Assembly (NCBI GenBank): GCA_963730005.1
Contig: CAVSPO010000022.1
Location: 1-46,254, forward strand
Origin: CAVSPO01 sp963730005
GTDB taxonomy: Bacteria > Actinomycetota > Actinomycetes > Propionibacteriales > Propionibacteriaceae
Direction: 5' to 3'
Length of the DNA stretch: 46,254 nucleotides
This document shows, in pieces, positions 1 through 9,900 of this stretch (positions within the stretch are counted from its first letter, which is position 1; each line of letters starts with the position of its first letter). Position numbers and translations under genes: made by a program. The notes below the pieces were generated by a model. It was not told the origin of the DNA. It did no database searches and saw only the letters and a list, made by a program, of their open reading frames with translations.

Positions 1-179
1 CCGCGGAGTACTTCCAGGCCCAGTGCCGGACCGTCCGTTCGGCGGTCAAGGGTGACCCCGAGAAGGGGTCGGTCACCATCGAACAGGTGGCCTGGGCCGT
101 GTTCGCCATCGTGATCGTCGCGGTGGTTGCCACGGCCATCCGCGCCTACGTGGACCAGCAGGTCAGCCAGATCAGGTGA
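1..179 (+). CDS. Flp-type pilin, C-terminal part (5' end outside window)
   Basis: The frame beginning at base 3 is open to TGA 177-179 and encodes the last 58 residues of a small single-span membrane protein. A type III prepilin-like site is visible: a glycine (...DPEKG) followed by SVTIE, with glutamate at mature position 5, then a hydrophobic helix (VAWAVFAIVIVAVVATAI) and a short polar tail. Flp pilins of Tad systems have this layout: the peptidase cuts after Gly and the helix packs into the pilus. The stop overlaps a GTG (176-178) that may start the next gene, so these genes are probably one operon with the pseudopilins that follow. The start lies outside the window, so total length is unknown. 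A TadE-like minor protein is the alternative. Confidence 0.7.
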   Translation, partial: AEYFQAQCRTVRSAVKGDPEKGSVTIEQVAWAVFAIVIVAVVATAIRAYVDQQVSQIR

Positions 180-585
180 ACGGCCACGCACGACAGGCCG
201 AGCCCGCTGGTGGCAGGCAGGGCCTGCCGAGCGCGGGTCGGTGACCATGCAGCAGGTCATCCTGCTGCCGATGGTGTTCACGGTCGTCTTCGCCGGCCTG
301 CAGGCCGCGCTGTACTACCACGCGTCCACGGTCGCCGGGGCCGCCGCCCAGGACGGCGCACGGGCAGCCGCCGCCTACACCATGGGCAGCCTGGAAGCCG
401 GACGCGACGCAGCGGAATCGGCACTGGCACAGTCGCACGGGGCGCTGCGCGACTACGGAGTGACGGTGTTCGGCACCGCCGACGGTGCGACCGTCACCGT
501 GACCGGTGCGGCGTTGTCGATCGTCCCCGGCATCACCCCACCCGTGGCCAGGTCGGCCACGTTGCCGTGGGAGAGACTGACATGA
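176..585 (+). CDS. TadE-like minor pseudopilin (possible frame break near 225)
   Basis: The recognisable protein runs in one frame from the ERG|SVTMQQ leader (near 229) to TGA 583-585. It has a prepilin cleavage site, one hydrophobic helix (VILLPMVFTVVFAGLQAALYY) and a small extracellular domain rich in Ala, Gly and Thr, as in TadE-family minor pilins of Tad/Flp secretion systems. Position +5 is Gln instead of the usual Glu, so processing or assembly may differ. No good start exists in this frame before the leader. GTG 176, overlapping the preceding stop, reads VNGHARQAEPAGG... in another frame and joins the leader if one base is missing near 225. I therefore place the start at 176 and suspect a -1 error; GTG 241 would lose the leader. 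Confidence 0.6.
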
Positions 586-1013
586 CCGGCAGGTGGGGTG
601 ACCGTGAGCGGGGGTCCGCGGCGATCGAGGCCGTCATCGCGATCCCCGCCTTCGTGCTGTTCGTCGTCGTGATCATCGCTGCCGGCAGGGTCGCGATGGC
701 CCATCAAAGCGTCGAGGCCGCGGCCGCCGAGGCTGCACGCTCGGCGTCGCTGGCCCGCACCCCGGGCGACGCCCAAGCCAAAGCGTCGGCCGCCGGTGCC
801 CAAACCCTGGTCAACCAAGGCCTGCAGTGCGGCTCGACGACCGTCACCGTGGACACGTCAGGGTTCGCGGTGACGGTGGGAAGCCCCGCACAGGTCAGCG
901 CCACCGTCACCTGTGCAGTCGATCTTGGTGACCTGACCATGACCGGCCTACCCGGAACGATCACCGTGGACGCCACTGTTGGTTCCCCGCTGGACACCTA
1001 CCGAGGAAGGTGA
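582..1013 (+). CDS. TadE-like pseudopilin
   Basis: This 143-residue protein starts at ATG 582, which overlaps the preceding stop (ATGA), a sign of translational coupling. The N-terminus MTGRWGDRERG|SAAIEAVIAIPAF shows a class III prepilin leader with Glu at +5 and a hydrophobic helix (AVIAIPAFVLFVVVIIAAGRVAM). The rest is a small Thr/Val/Ala-rich exported domain with a possible disulfide (Cys in LQCGSTT and TVTCAVD). TadE-family proteins are minor pilins that prime or cap Flp pili. It would be processed by an A24 prepilin peptidase; one candidate is encoded at 31535-32164, far away and on the other strand. Confidence 0.75.
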   Translation: MTGRWGDRERGSAAIEAVIAIPAFVLFVVVIIAAGRVAMAHQSVEAAAAEAARSASLARTPGDAQAKASAAGAQTLVNQGLQCGSTTVTVDTSGFAVTVGSPAQVSATVTCAVDLGDLTMTGLPGTITVDATVGSPLDTYRGR

Positions 1014-1018
1014 CTGCC

Positions 1019-1441
1019 ATGTGTGCACGTCGCGACAAGGAGAAGGGCTCGATCAGTGTCGCCGTCGCGCTGGGGGCGCTGTGCATGATCCCGGTGGTCG
1101 GGGTCGCTGCCGACTTCGGCGGCCAGGCCGTCTCGGAGCAACGAGCCCGCACTGTCGCGGCCGAGGCTGCCCGCGCCGGGGGGCAACGAGTGCAACTCGA
1201 CTCGCTCACCCGCGGCCACCAGGCACAACCCGACACCGTCCTGGCTGTCGGCGCCGCTCACGAGTATCTGGCCCAGGCCGGGGTGTCCGGCTCGGTGAGC
1301 ATGGCCGGGAACACCATCACCGTCAACGTCTCCGGCAGCTACGACTGCATCTTCCTGTCCATCATCGGAGTCGGGTCCCTGCCCGTGAGCGGAACCGCGT
1401 CGGCTGACGTTGTCCGCGCTTTCCAGGGGGCAGCACGATGA
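1019..1441 (+). CDS. TadG/TadE-like pilus assembly protein
   Basis: This 140-residue protein has the TadG-like N-terminus KEKG|SISVAVALGALCMIPVVGVAADFGG: a prepilin-like site, one hydrophobic helix, then the alanine-rich stretch (RARTVAAEAARAGG) typical of TadG-type proteins. ATG 1019 is preferred because GAGGAAGG (1003-1010) lies 8 bases upstream. GTG 1010, overlapping the previous stop, is the alternative. The stop overlaps the ATG of the LysM/BTAD gene (ATGA 1438-1441). With the two preceding genes it forms a minor-pilin set. The tadABC-type ATPase and platform genes are not in the window and would be expected to its left. Confidence 0.7.
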   Translation: MCARRDKEKGSISVAVALGALCMIPVVGVAADFGGQAVSEQRARTVAAEAARAGGQRVQLDSLTRGHQAQPDTVLAVGAAHEYLAQAGVSGSVSMAGNTITVNVSGSYDCIFLSIIGVGSLPVSGTASADVVRAFQGAAR

Positions 1442-4400
1442 AGACACGCACCCGCATTGTCGGGTTCTTCGCGGTCCTGTTGCTGCTGGGCATCCTGGTG
1501 GGACTGCCCTGGCTGCTGGTGACGATCGCCGGCAGCCCCATCCCGGCAAACATCCCCTCCTTTGCCCAGCTGGGTGACTGGCTGACCAGACCCGACGACG
1601 GGACGCTGGCCCTCGGTGTCCTCAAATACTGTGGATGGCTGGTATGGCTGTTCCTCGCGGTTTCCCTCGTGATGGAGATCGTCGCCCAAACCCGCGGCAT
1701 CCAAGCACCGCACCTTCCCGGGATGCGAGTCCCACAAGTCGCCGCGAGACAACTGGTGGCCGCCGCTGCCGCCCTGTTGATCGCCGTGCCCCTGACCGGC
1801 GGCGCCGTGCACACGGCATCGGCCCAAACCATCTCCAGCGCACCCAGCGCGACGGCAGCCCAGACCACGGCACCCACCCCGGCTCCTGACCAGACGCCCA
1901 CGCCGGCAGAAGACCAAACACCGGACACGCCACCGACCAGGACCATCGATCATGTGGTGACCTCGGCGGACACACTGTCGCGGTTGGCCAAGACCTACCT
2001 GGGTGATGCCGACCGGTGGCCGGAGATCTTCGAGGCATCGCAAGGGATCCAGCAGGCCGATGGCCGGCATCTCACCGATCCGGACCTGATCGTGGACGGC
2101 TGGACGCTGAAGATCCCCGTCACAATCACCACCAACGCCGACTCGGTCGTGACCATCGATCATGTGGTGACCTCGAGGGACACGCTGTCGCGGCTGGCCA
2201 AGACCTACCTGGGTGATGCCGACCGGTGGCCGGAAATCTTCGAGGCATCGAAAGGGATCCAGCAGGCCGATGGCCGGCATCTCACCAATCCGGACCTGAT
2301 CCTGGACGGCTGGACGCTGAAGATCCCCGTCACCCCCACCGCTACCAGCGCTCCGACACCAGCTCCAGATGTCGACACAACACCAGAGACCGAACCTCCC
2401 TCAGCCCAGCCGGCCCCGGCCCCCTCCTCAGCCATGCCGACCGCTGCCTCGTCCACGCCACAAGCGACGAAGGCGCCTGCCTCTGGGGCGCTGCAGCCGT
2501 CGGTGACCGCATCGGCAGGGGAGTCGGAGGCGCCGGCCTCTGTGACGCCGCAGCCGTCGGTCACCGCGTCGGCAGAGCAGTCGGAGGCGCCCACTGTGAC
2601 CCGTCCTGCCGAAGGAGTGCTCGCATCCTGGCTGCTCACCGGACTCACCATGGGCGGCGCCGTCCTGGCCGGCTCGGCCCTGCTGATGCTGAAACGACGC
2701 AGGGAGCAACAGTTCCGGGCCAGGCGACCAGGACGAGCGATTGCCGCACCGGATCCCGTTCTGGCGCCGGTGGCCAAGACGATCGAAGTGGCCGGGTCGG
2801 TGTCTGCGCCGACGGTGCGCTTCATGGACGAAGCGTTGCGGCGACTGGCCACCAGCCAGCTCAGCCAGGGCGACGCCATGCCTGCGGTGGCGGCTGTCCA
2901 GCTGACCGATGACGCCATGGTGCTCCACCTCGACACCGCGATGGAACTCGACGAACCCTGGGAATGCGACGACGGCGCGGGGCTGCGGTGGCGGCTGGCC
3001 CACGACACGCGTTGGGCGACGTCGGCGCAGCGGCCGAGGGACAGCCCGCCCCCTACTCGCTCCTGGTCACCAGCGGCACCAGCGACAACGGCGACCTGTG
3101 GTTGCTGAACTTCGAACGGCTGGCCACGGTCCGGGTCACCGGCGACACCACTTTCGGCCACGACTTCCTGCGCTACCTCGCTGCCGAACTCGCCGTGAAT
3201 CCCTGGTCGCGCGACGCCAAGGTCACCTGTGTGGGGGTCGCCAACGAAGTGCAGCCCATGAACCCCGAACGATTCAGCGAGACCACGTCGATCGACCGAG
3301 CCTCCGCTGACGTGCTCGCCGACGCTGTCGCCACGCTGGCGCGGGCCCGGCAGGCCGGGACAGACGCCGCCACAGCGCGCAGCGCCCAACTCGAGGACGA
3401 AGCGTGGGGGGCACGGTTGATGATCATCGACGCCGAGTCCGCGCAGAACGAGACACTCCAACGACTGGTGACCATTGTTGAAGCCCAACCCACCATGACC
3501 GCCACGGCGGTGGTCGTCGGTGGAGAAACCGACGCAGTGTCTGGCCCCGAGCTCCGGTTCTCATCGCAGGGCCGCGTCACGCTCACGAACCTCGGACTGG
3601 ATCTGGTCGCTGTCGGCCTGACCGGCGACGAGGCCCGCGGCTGCGCAGCGCTGCTGGAACACAGCGAACTGGCTGGCGACACCCCCATGCCCGCCACGTC
3701 AGACGCCGAGGACGGGTGGCGCTCCCTCGCCGACGACGCCGGCGCACTACGCGACGAGCTCACCGTGCCCCGCACCGTGCTCGACCGCGACCTGATCGAG
3801 CCGGCGAGCTCACTGCTCGACACTGACGACACCGCGTTGCCCCCCGTGGCCACCGGCGAGGACCTGGCCGAGCTGGATCCCAAAGTGCCCGCTCACGTGC
3901 GGGCAGAGGTGGAGCAGTCCGACCCGACCCTGGACGTCGACGTGACGGACTGGTTCTCCAGCCAGTGTGACCGTCCACGGCTGGCCCTGCTGGGGCCCGT
4001 GTCGGTGCGAGCGCATGGCGCCCCGATCGCCAAGCGCAAGCCCTACTACACCGAAGTCCTCGCCTACATCGCGTTGCGTGAGAACGGTGCCACCAGCGAC
4101 GAAATCTCCGACGCTTTCGGGCACAGCGCATCGACCACCCGCAGTTCGGTCAAGAAGGTCCGTGACTGGCTGGGGACCAATCCGCGGACAGGGGAATGGC
4201 ACCTGCCTGAAGCCACTCGATCCAAGGCCGCCCAGCAGCGCGGCGTCCCCGTCTACCAAGTCGAGGATCTGCTCGTCGACGTGGATCTCTTCAGGCGGCT
4301 GCGGCTGCGCGGACAAGCTCGGGGCGTCGAGGGAATCAGTGACCTGGTCACCGCGCTGCGCTTGGTCAACGGACGTCCATTCGACCAGATTCGTCCGGGC

Positions 4401-4739
4401 GGATGGTCCTGGCTGGTCGACATGAACATCGACAACCACATGGTTTGTGCCATCGTGGACGTCGCCCACATCCTGTCCATTCACTTCCTCCAGAAGGACG
4501 AATTGGAGAAAGCGCGGGCCGCCACCGAGACGGCGCTGCTGGCTGCACCTTTCGACACCATCCCCAAGCTCGATCTGGCCGCCGTCACCAAAGCTGAAGG
4601 GCACGTGGAAGAAGCCCGCCGGATCGTGCACGACCACGTGTGCAACGTGCCGGACGAAAACGGTGTCCCCATGGAAGTCGGGGAACGCGTCGAAGAGATC
4701 CTGGCCAGCCTCGACTGGCTCGACGCCCGCGCGTCCTGA
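1438..4739 (+). CDS. LysM-domain membrane protein with C-terminal BTAD (SARP-like) domain; frame break near 3010
   Basis: Read across one frame break, this encodes roughly 1,100 residues. In order: three hydrophobic segments (bases 1450-1550, 1620-1680, 1740-1800), a Pro/Thr-rich linker, two nearly identical LysM modules (1941-2330, VVTS.DTLSRLAKTYLGD), a long Ala/Pro/Ser linker, another membrane span (LLTGLTMGGAVLAGSALLML) with a basic stop-transfer, and a cytoplasmic part. The cytoplasmic part ends in a winged-helix-like region (LLGPVSVRAHG...) and a bacterial transcriptional activator domain (3980-4730). LysM binds peptidoglycan; BTAD occurs in SARP regulators. Proteins of this layout sit next to Tad pilus genes in actinobacteria. 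Near 3005-3012 the frame changes and the product resumes as ALGDVGAAAEGQ, consistent with one missing base. The last 14 codons lie in the 146-bp repeat made by the downstream IS, so the IS did not truncate the gene. Confidence 0.75.
1941..2332 (+). repeat. Tandem DNA repeat encoding two LysM modules (210-bp period)
   Basis: The segment from about 1941 to 2122 is repeated at 2151-2332 with only a few base differences (for example gacctcggcgg versus gacctcgaggg). Each copy encodes one LysM module and its trailing DGWTLKIPVT. Near-identity at DNA level, including silent positions, points to a recent duplication inside the gene. Confidence 0.85.
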
Positions 4740-4840
4740 CACCCCACGGCGGCATAACGGACAACTCCCGCAGGTGCCTGCGCCGCCGCTTGTCGCGACG
4801 CCATCGACCCCAGCTCCCGCGGCGCGCTCTCATCTCAGGC
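4695..4840. repeat. 146-bp direct repeat, left copy (IS target duplication)
   Basis: Bases 4695-4840 are identical to 6516-6661 by eye. The copy starts inside the BTAD gene (codons for EILASLDWLDARAS) and ends at the left end of the IS1634-like element. It is far longer than an ordinary 4-10 bp target duplication but matches the long duplications reported for IS1634 and IS1549. Confidence 0.85.
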
Positions 4841-6515
4841 CTGAGTTGGACCTCTTGACCCGGTTGTCGGGGTTTCGCGGGGTGGAGTTCCTTGTCAGCG
4901 CGGTTTGGTGGTCGGTTTTGGGGCACTAAGGGCGAGGTAGGATCGGGGGGTGAGCCCGTTCCTGCGGAAGGTGAAGACGGCTTCGGGGGCGACGGCTGTG
5001 CAGATCGTGGAGAAGCGGGGCGGGGTCCGCACGATTCTGGAGCATCTTGGCTCGGCGCATGACGAGGCCGAGCTGGTCGCGCTGCTGCGGATCGGGCATG
5101 ACAAGTTGCACGCCAACCAGCCGATGCTGGAGCTGCCCACCCAGGGTGGGGCCCGTCCTGGGGTGGCGGTGATCGAGGGCAAGCAGTCCCAGTTGTTGAT
5201 CGACGTGGTTCGTGGCGCCTGGGATCGGCTCGGGTTCGAGGTGGTCGATGACGAGGCGTTCTTCCAGCTCGTGCTGGCCCGGCTCGTGGAGCCGACCTCG
5301 AAGCTCGACAGCTTGCGGATCGTGGCCGATCTCGGGATTGCACCAGTGCACTTGTCCACGGTGAAGCGGTGCCTGAAACGCTGTGCTGACAAGGACTATC
5401 GAGATCGGGTCGCGCAGGCGTGTTTCCACCATGTGTGGACCGACCACGGCGGGGACGTGTCCTTACTGATGTATGACGTGACGACGTTGTACTTCGAGAC
5501 CGACACCGAAGACGACCTGCGCAAGGTCGGCTACTCCAAGGAACGCCGCGTGGATCCCCAGATCGTGGTCGGGCTGTTGGTCGACCGGTCCGGGTTCCCG
5601 CTCGAGATCGCCTGCTTCCAGGGAAACCAGGCCGAAACCCACACGATCATCCCGGTGATCCAGGCCTTCCAGAAACGCCACGGGGTCGCTGACATGGTCG
5701 TCGTCGCCGATGCCGGGATGCTGTCCGCGGCGAACCTGACGGCGATCGACGAGGCCGGGTTGCGGTTCATCGTCGGGTCGCGGGTCACGAAAGCACCCCA
5801 CGATCTGGCCAAACACTTCCGCTGGCACGGTAACGCGTTCACCGACGGCCAGATCATCGACACGATCACGATGCGCCGCACTGCCCCCGACCCGCAGCGG
5901 ATAACGACACGGGCCGAGCCGGTGTGGAACCCCGCCGAGCACCCGAAGGCGTGGCGGGCCATCTGGGCGTACTCGCGCAAGCGGGCGGTGCGGGATCGAC
6001 ACACCCTGACCGAGCAACTGAAACGGGCCCAGGCCGTCGTGGACGGCGACAAGCCCGCCAAGAAGGTCCGCTTCGTGAAGACCACCGGCCAGCGCGCGAC
6101 CTTGGACAAGGCATCCCTGGAACGCGCCGAAGCCCTTGTGGGGCTGAAGGGCTACGTCACCAACATCACCGCGGCCGTGATGCCTGCCACCGAGGTCATC
6201 GCCAGCTACCACGACTTGTGGAGGGTCGAGCAGTCCTTCCGCATGTCCAAGTCGGACCTTGCTGCGCGGCCGATCTTCCACCGCACCCGCGAGGCGATCG
6301 AGGCCCACCTCACCATCGTGTTCACAGCGCTCGCGATCGCCCGCGACCTGCAAGCCCGCAGCGGCTGGTCACTGAAGAAGATCATCCGGGCACTCCGCCC
6401 CCTGCAGCACGTCACCATCCGCCTGACCGGCCAACAACTCCAAGCCGAACCCGTTGTCCCCGACGACGTCGCCGAACTACTGGCCGATCTGGGGCACTAA
6501 AGAGGTCCAACTCGG
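4841..6515 (+). mobile_element. IS1634/IS1549-type insertion sequence
   Basis: The element is about 1.67 kb and carries one transposase gene. Its ends carry inverted repeats: GAGTTGGACCTCTT at the left (4843-4856) and its complement AAGAGGTCCAACTC at the right (about 6500-6513). It is bounded by two identical 146-bp direct repeats. IS1634 of Mycoplasma mycoides and IS1549 of Mycobacterium smegmatis are known for making long, variable target duplications. The coding frame is intact, so the element may still be active. Confidence 0.85.
4950..6500 (+). CDS. IS1634-family (IS4 superfamily) DDE transposase
   Basis: A 516-residue intact transposase. The DDE positions are visible: Asp in LLMYDVTTLYFET (near residue 175), Asp in VVVADAGMLSAANL (near 250), and Glu in YHDLWRVEQSFRMSKSDL (near 415), the last being the Y-R-E-K signature of the IS4 superfamily as seen in IS1634 members. 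The C-terminal helical segment (AHLTIVFTALAIARDLQ...) is typical of the family. GTG 4950 follows a G-rich stretch that could serve as ribosome binding site. The enzyme cuts and joins the element ends, and its family accounts for the long flanking duplications. Confidence 0.9.
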   Translation: MSPFLRKVKTASGATAVQIVEKRGGVRTILEHLGSAHDEAELVALLRIGHDKLHANQPMLELPTQGGARPGVAVIEGKQSQLLIDVVRGAWDRLGFEVVDDEAFFQLVLARLVEPTSKLDSLRIVADLGIAPVHLSTVKRCLKRCADKDYRDRVAQACFHHVWTDHGGDVSLLMYDVTTLYFETDTEDDLRKVGYSKERRVDPQIVVGLLVDRSGFPLEIACFQGNQAETHTIIPVIQAFQKRHGVADMVVVADAGMLSAANLTAIDEAGLRFIVGSRVTKAPHDLAKHFRWHGNAFTDGQIIDTITMRRTAPDPQRITTRAEPVWNPAEHPKAWRAIWAYSRKRAVRDRHTLTEQLKRAQAVVDGDKPAKKVRFVKTTGQRATLDKASLERAEALVGLKGYVTNITAAVMPATEVIASYHDLWRVEQSFRMSKSDLAARPIFHRTREAIEAHLTIVFTALAIARDLQARSGWSLKKIIRALRPLQHVTIRLTGQQLQAEPVVPDDVAELLADLGH

Positions 6516-6661
6516 GAGATCCTGGCCAGCCTCGACTGGCTCGACGCCCGCGCGTCCTGACACCCCACGGCGGCATAACGGACAACTCCCGCAGGTGCCT
6601 GCGCCGCCGCTTGTCGCGACGCCATCGACCCCAGCTCCCGCGGCGCGCTCTCATCTCAGGC
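6516..6661. repeat. 146-bp direct repeat, right copy
   Basis: Identical to 4695-4840. It contains a second copy of the last 14 codons and stop of the BTAD gene plus the following 100 bases. The sequence right after it (6662 on) is the continuation of the pre-insertion locus, namely the integrase remnant. Confidence 0.85.
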
Positions 6662-6777
6662 GCTGACCGTGGCCCCTGGAGCAACCTGCGGAGCTTGTCG
6701 AGCTTGTATCCCAACGCGCGCCGGACCCGTAGATACGGGCTGACCAGATCGGACACGGCTTCCAACGACGAGTTCAA
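6662..6777 (-). pseudogene. N-terminal stub of a tyrosine recombinase
   Basis: On the minus strand a TTG at 6777 overlaps the stop of the upstream integrase fragment (TTGA). The product reads LNSSLEAVSDLVSPYLRVRR and continues ALGYKLDKLRRLLQ, which resembles the start of the core-binding domain of a tyrosine site-specific recombinase. It ends abruptly at 6662, where sequence from the BTAD locus begins, so the catalytic domain is gone. Together with the neighbouring fragment it indicates a former set of tandem integrase genes. Start choice is uncertain. Confidence 0.5.
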
Positions 6778-6962
6778 GACACATCCCCGGACAGCGGCCA
6801 GGGCCGACTGATCGTCCTCAGCCGGGTCAGATCGGTCTTGGCGTAGATCGCCGTGGTGGCTGGGCTGGCGTGCCGCAGCAGATGCGAGACCTCCTCCAGG
6901 CTGGCCCCGGCATTGAGGACCAGGCTGGCTGTGGTGTGACGCAACCGGTGCGCGTGAGTCAT
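6774..6962 (-). pseudogene. C-terminal fragment of a tyrosine recombinase/integrase
   Basis: The minus-strand product (62 residues) contains THAHRLRHTTASLVLNAGAS and VSHLLRHASPATTAIYAKTD: the HxxR box, the second His of box II and the nucleophilic Tyr of tyrosine recombinases. The N-terminal domain and the first catalytic Arg are missing. The fragment begins exactly where the large nuclease gene ends (6959-6962), so that junction is probably a deletion or recombination point. It is followed by the stub of a second recombinase, the tandem order seen in multi-integrase arrays. Confidence 0.75.
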
Positions 6963-9900
6963 CGCCGTGGGTGCTTTTTGTGCGCCTTCCTCGTGGAGGG
7001 TGGTCTGCCATGGTGGGGCGTGAGGTGGAGGGTGTTGAGCCCGAGGTCGTCAAGTGGGATCACTGGAAGTGTGCTGGTCGAAACGTGTGGTGTCACGAGC
7101 GGCTCGCTGGTCACGACAGCGCCGATCACATGCCAAGGAGCGGTGTCGTCATCTGCGCGTATGTCCATTTCCGAGACCACCTGGTGGAGGTGATCTCGGA
7201 GCCAGTTGATGCGCCTGGTGTGGAGTTGAATGGTCGACTTCTTCCCCTTCTTGCCTGTGAACAGTTTCTCGAGTTCTCTTGCCATCTCGGCCGGGGTCCG
7301 TGCAAGTTCGAAGTCCTTAGCCTCAATGGCGATGATGGACCGGGTCTCAGTGTGAATGGCGAGGACGTCTATATCGCCAATGTCTTTGCGATCATCATCG
7401 AGCATGTGAAGCCCTCCAATCTTTTTCACCGACACCTTTGTTGACATGCCTATGCCTTTTAACCGTGCAGCAACAGAGCGGGCGAAGGCATCGTTGATTT
7501 CGCCCCTCGCGTCGGATATATACTGTTGCATCTCGATCGTCTTCGCGCGGCCCTGCAGGCGACCCGACAGAATGTTTTCGACCCAGAAGGGCCCGAGCAT
7601 GTGAATGCTGCGGAAACCAAAGACAAGATCGCTGCCTTGGAGCACCACCGGCCGGCGCGTATAGGAGATGTCTCGGTTGAAACGCCACGGATAGGCGTCT
7701 GGTCCGATCTCGAGAAACGAGGACCGTTCACTGATTGTTATCGCGTCGAGTACGGTCGAGATGATCCCTTCCGGCATGCCGCGCTCTTCGGCCACCTTCG
7801 AGAGAGCCAAGGAACGATCGATGCGCGAAACCTGGTCGGCGGTTGCTAGGTCCAGCAAGCCTCCGCAGACTTCGCGGAGTTCATTAAGGGTGAATCCGAA
7901 CTCAGCACGCATTGCGTACTCGCTGCCGGCAATGACGGCGGCCACGTCAACGTCGTCTTCTACGTGACTTTCGTCGACGCTGGTTGCCGCCTGAACAGAT
8001 CGCATGCCTGAGTTGGTGGCGTACGTCTCCATGGCTTGGGTCACGGGTTCTTCCCGGCTCACTCCCAGACGGCCGGAGCCAAGAATGGAGACATCGAAGT
8101 CCGCAAGGTCATAGAGAAGGAAGTCCGAGGTTGTCGCTCTCTGGATGATCTCGGTCGCGAGGCCAAGCAAACGGTAGTAGTCGAGCGGCTCAACTATTCG
8201 CGTGCCCGTTGGTGGTTGAGCAGCCACGTACTCGATCAGGAATCGGTTCGCTCGTTGTGAGGTTGCGCTGTTCTTGCGGTCATTGACCAACTCCGTGACC
8301 GTATACGACTGTTGACCAAAGCACGCCAGCCGTGATTTCAGCATGATCGCGTTGAACTTGGCATCGTGGAGGAGGGTCTCGTTTTGGGCAACAAGGAAGT
8401 CCAGCAGATTCCGCTGATCGTACTGGGCGACTTCTCGCTCAAGGCGCTCAAAGAGGTACGTTACTGCTGCATTGAGGACGCGTACCCGGCCTTCGCCCTC
8501 GAGTTTCCCTGCGGAGAAGTTGCCACCGTTCGGCGACCGAAGCCATTCACCGAGTTCATCCAGCAGTTGAGCCGAGATTTGGTCGTGGCCGATCAGCGGA
8601 CGGGGAAGACGTTCCGCCAGCATGTCGGGTGAGCCGTGCTGGTCGAATGCATGGAGCATCCGCTTCATGCCCAACGGAGCCAGGCTGTCAATCGTCGAAG
8701 CCAAGGTGGAGCTCTCGGCTCCGAAGATGCTCACGAGGAGGACCGTCACGAGTTCACGCTCAGCGGTGTTCAAGTCGTCCTGCAGTAGGGCTTCGAAGGT
8801 CTCGGTGAACTCGAAGGTGTAGCGGCTTCCAGCCGGAGTGACCCGAACGGCTGTATCGGTCTTCGACCGTTCGCGGGCTCTCTTCCAAGACTCCGGTGCG
8901 CTGAGCTTGAGAACGATCTCCGTCGCGGTAACGGTTCGTGCTCCGATGCGGTTTGCGCATTCGCGCACCCAGTAGGCGACACACTCCATGAGATCTGGCT
9001 CGATACCTGCGAACTCAGTCTGCTTGCGGTCGAGTGTGACGAAGACAGACTGGTCGCCGAGCTCAACGACATAACCGATGTAGGAGCTGGTTGGCTCAAT
9101 GAGGAAGATTTCCGGAGCGTCCTGGGGATACAGCCGCTGGGCCTGCAGGATCAGCGGGTTCGACAATGGTGGGATGACACCATGCCGATCCGTCTCTGCG
9201 TAGTACCTCTGGCGCGGATACAGTCCATCTCCCGGCTGAAAGACAGTGAAGGTCGGGGCGGCAAAGTCCGAGAGGTAGAACGACTTCTCGTGATCGAGGT
9301 AGGAACAGAACTCGTCGAGGATATCTGTGGACATCGACTCTCCGGGTCGCCTCTCGATGGCCTGAGCGAACAGAAGTAGGCCATGCAGACCGTCCGGTTC
9401 ATGGTGCAGCATGACCTCAAGATCGTCGGCACGCGCGATAAGCACGGGGTCGATGCCATCTATGTTCGGCACCCCCCAGAACGCAGCTCTGCCGGGGCTG
9501 TCGACCAGCACCAAGTGGAACAGTTCCTCCGCCGTCGAATAGGTGCGGCGGACCCTGGGAGACATCAAGTTTGAGAGGCGGCCCATTGCCGCGCTCGAGT
9601 CGTAGGAACCCCAGACCTCTAACTGCCAGTCGACAAGTGGATCAGTCGCGAGGATCACGTGAACATCCCGCTTGCTGTCGATCCTCAGCAGATACCTGCT
9701 CATGAGAGAGCTCTCCTCGAGCAGGACCGGAGAAGACCCGTAAGGAAGCAGCTGCCCAAGACGACGGAATGCTGCTTCCCGCCAGCGTTTGCCAAGCTCT
9801 TCGAGTTGGCCGGCCTGGAGTGCGAATCGCAGCAGGTGAAAGCGGATGGTGACTAGCAGGTCAAGTGGCAGGACCACACGGTAGCCATCAGCAAGCCGAA

